Source: Gracilariopsis chorda | Lineage: Eukaryota; Rhodophyta; Florideophyceae; Gracilariales; Gracilariaceae | Direction of reading: 5' to 3' | Assembly: GCA_003194525.1 (NCBI GenBank) | Contig: NBIV01000046.1 | Location: 248,001 to 312,000, forward strand | Length of the DNA stretch: 64,000 nt | Shown here: positions 63,539 to 64,000 of the stretch, piece by piece | Layout of the letters: the number at the start of each line of letters is the position of its first letter | Position numbering within the stretch: position 1 is the first letter of the stretch | The notes under the pieces: generated by a model | What the model saw: the letters and a program-made list of their open reading frames with translations, nothing else | What the model was told of the DNA's origin: nothing | Databases searched by the model: none | Translations under genes and position numbers: made by a program

Positions 63539-64000
63539 TGTGTGACGAAACGGAAGCGGGACGAGTCTGAGGAGGAGTCGCTGTTGACGGGGAAAGCGAT
63601 GATGCTGAAATAAGGGTTAAGGGTTAGGATTGCTACGCGCTGGAGTGCTAACCTTGGTACCTTTGCTGCCTTTCGGTACCTTTGTACCCTGGTACCAACG
63701 ATACCGAAGGTACACCAGGGGAACAGGAGTTTCGTACTCCGATTTTTGCGGTCATTTCTGAATGGCCAACCGCCAACGCTGTTTTCGCGCATGCATCACT
63801 TTTCGGTTCTCAGGTTGCATGGCAGTGCGTGGCGCTCTGCTGAGCATCCTGAATGCGGGTGTGCATTCTGCTTCCGTGGGCTCCGTTATCACCTCCCCAA
63901 ATTGTCGCCGCTTGGTCCGGGCCTCATTTGGATCCTCCTTTCAAGTAACCGGGCACTGTTGACGGGAAGATTGAGAAGGGCTTCATGTCCAAGGCAGGGT
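63539..64000. promoter_or_regulatory. FIGNL1 upstream region with GGTACC cluster and telomere-like motif
   Basis: 63610-63630 carries AAGGGTTAAGGGTTAGG, a telobox-like motif. 63651-63718 carries four GGTACC/GTACC elements, some forming inverted pairs (CTTTCGGTACC with ATACCGAAGG). No gene is supported in the last 300 bases. Confidence 0.4.

Overview
The window looks like eukaryotic nuclear DNA from an intron-poor, fairly compact genome. A red alga (florideophyte type) is the best guess. This is an inference from four things: long uninterrupted genes for conserved eukaryotic proteins, neighbouring genes only tens to hundreds of bases apart, a cyanobacterial-type Uma2 nuclease gene with an organelle-like N-terminal extension, and a half-a-TPR protein resembling plastid RNA maturation factors. 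No rRNA, tRNA or CRISPR could be supported.

1-24.5 kb is a graveyard of repeats and dead genes. It holds an edge-truncated minus frame, a basic unknown protein, a small Cys-rich protein, a WD40 PRL1/PLRG1 pseudogene, and an FCF1/UTP24 PIN-domain copy that has lost acidic active-site residues. It also holds an unknown broken gene near 10 kb, a retroelement pol fragment, a broken gag with a CCHC knuckle, a Harbinger transposase with two nonsense codons plus its Myb-like partner, a pogo/DDE_1 transposase remnant, and a broken CTU2-like gene. 24.5-28.4 kb has a MAPEG gene, a multiply frameshifted secreted-protein pseudogene and the Uma2 gene.

28,560-36,207 is the standout: a complete 7,648-bp Mutator-like transposon. 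It has 240-bp terminal inverted repeats that match throughout by eye, and a perfect 9-bp target duplication. It carries a MULE transposase with a SWIM finger, a ULP1/C48 cysteine protease with its catalytic residues in place, and an acidic protein frame. It sits about 140 bp upstream of the Uma2 start codon. Both the transposase and the acidic frame contain a single in-frame stop.

36.3-37 kb holds a 243-bp tandem repeat. 37.9-52.1 kb is a dense block of apparently intact genes: TAF1, an unknown protein, an EDC4 C-terminal-like protein, a secreted M14 carboxypeptidase, a HAT/TPR protein and a Ser-rich unknown. 52-57.8 kb is nearly empty. 57.9-63.5 kb carries proteasome subunit beta-4 (PSMB4), a zinc alcohol dehydrogenase and a fidgetin-like AAA ATPase (FIGNL1). 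Short GTACC/GGTAC palindromes recur between genes across the window.

The live genes are housekeeping functions (TFIID, proteasome, mRNA decay, recombination/microtubule AAA ATPase, plastid RNA) with no operon-like theme. Within the Mutator element, the transposase, protease and acidic protein presumably act together in transposition.
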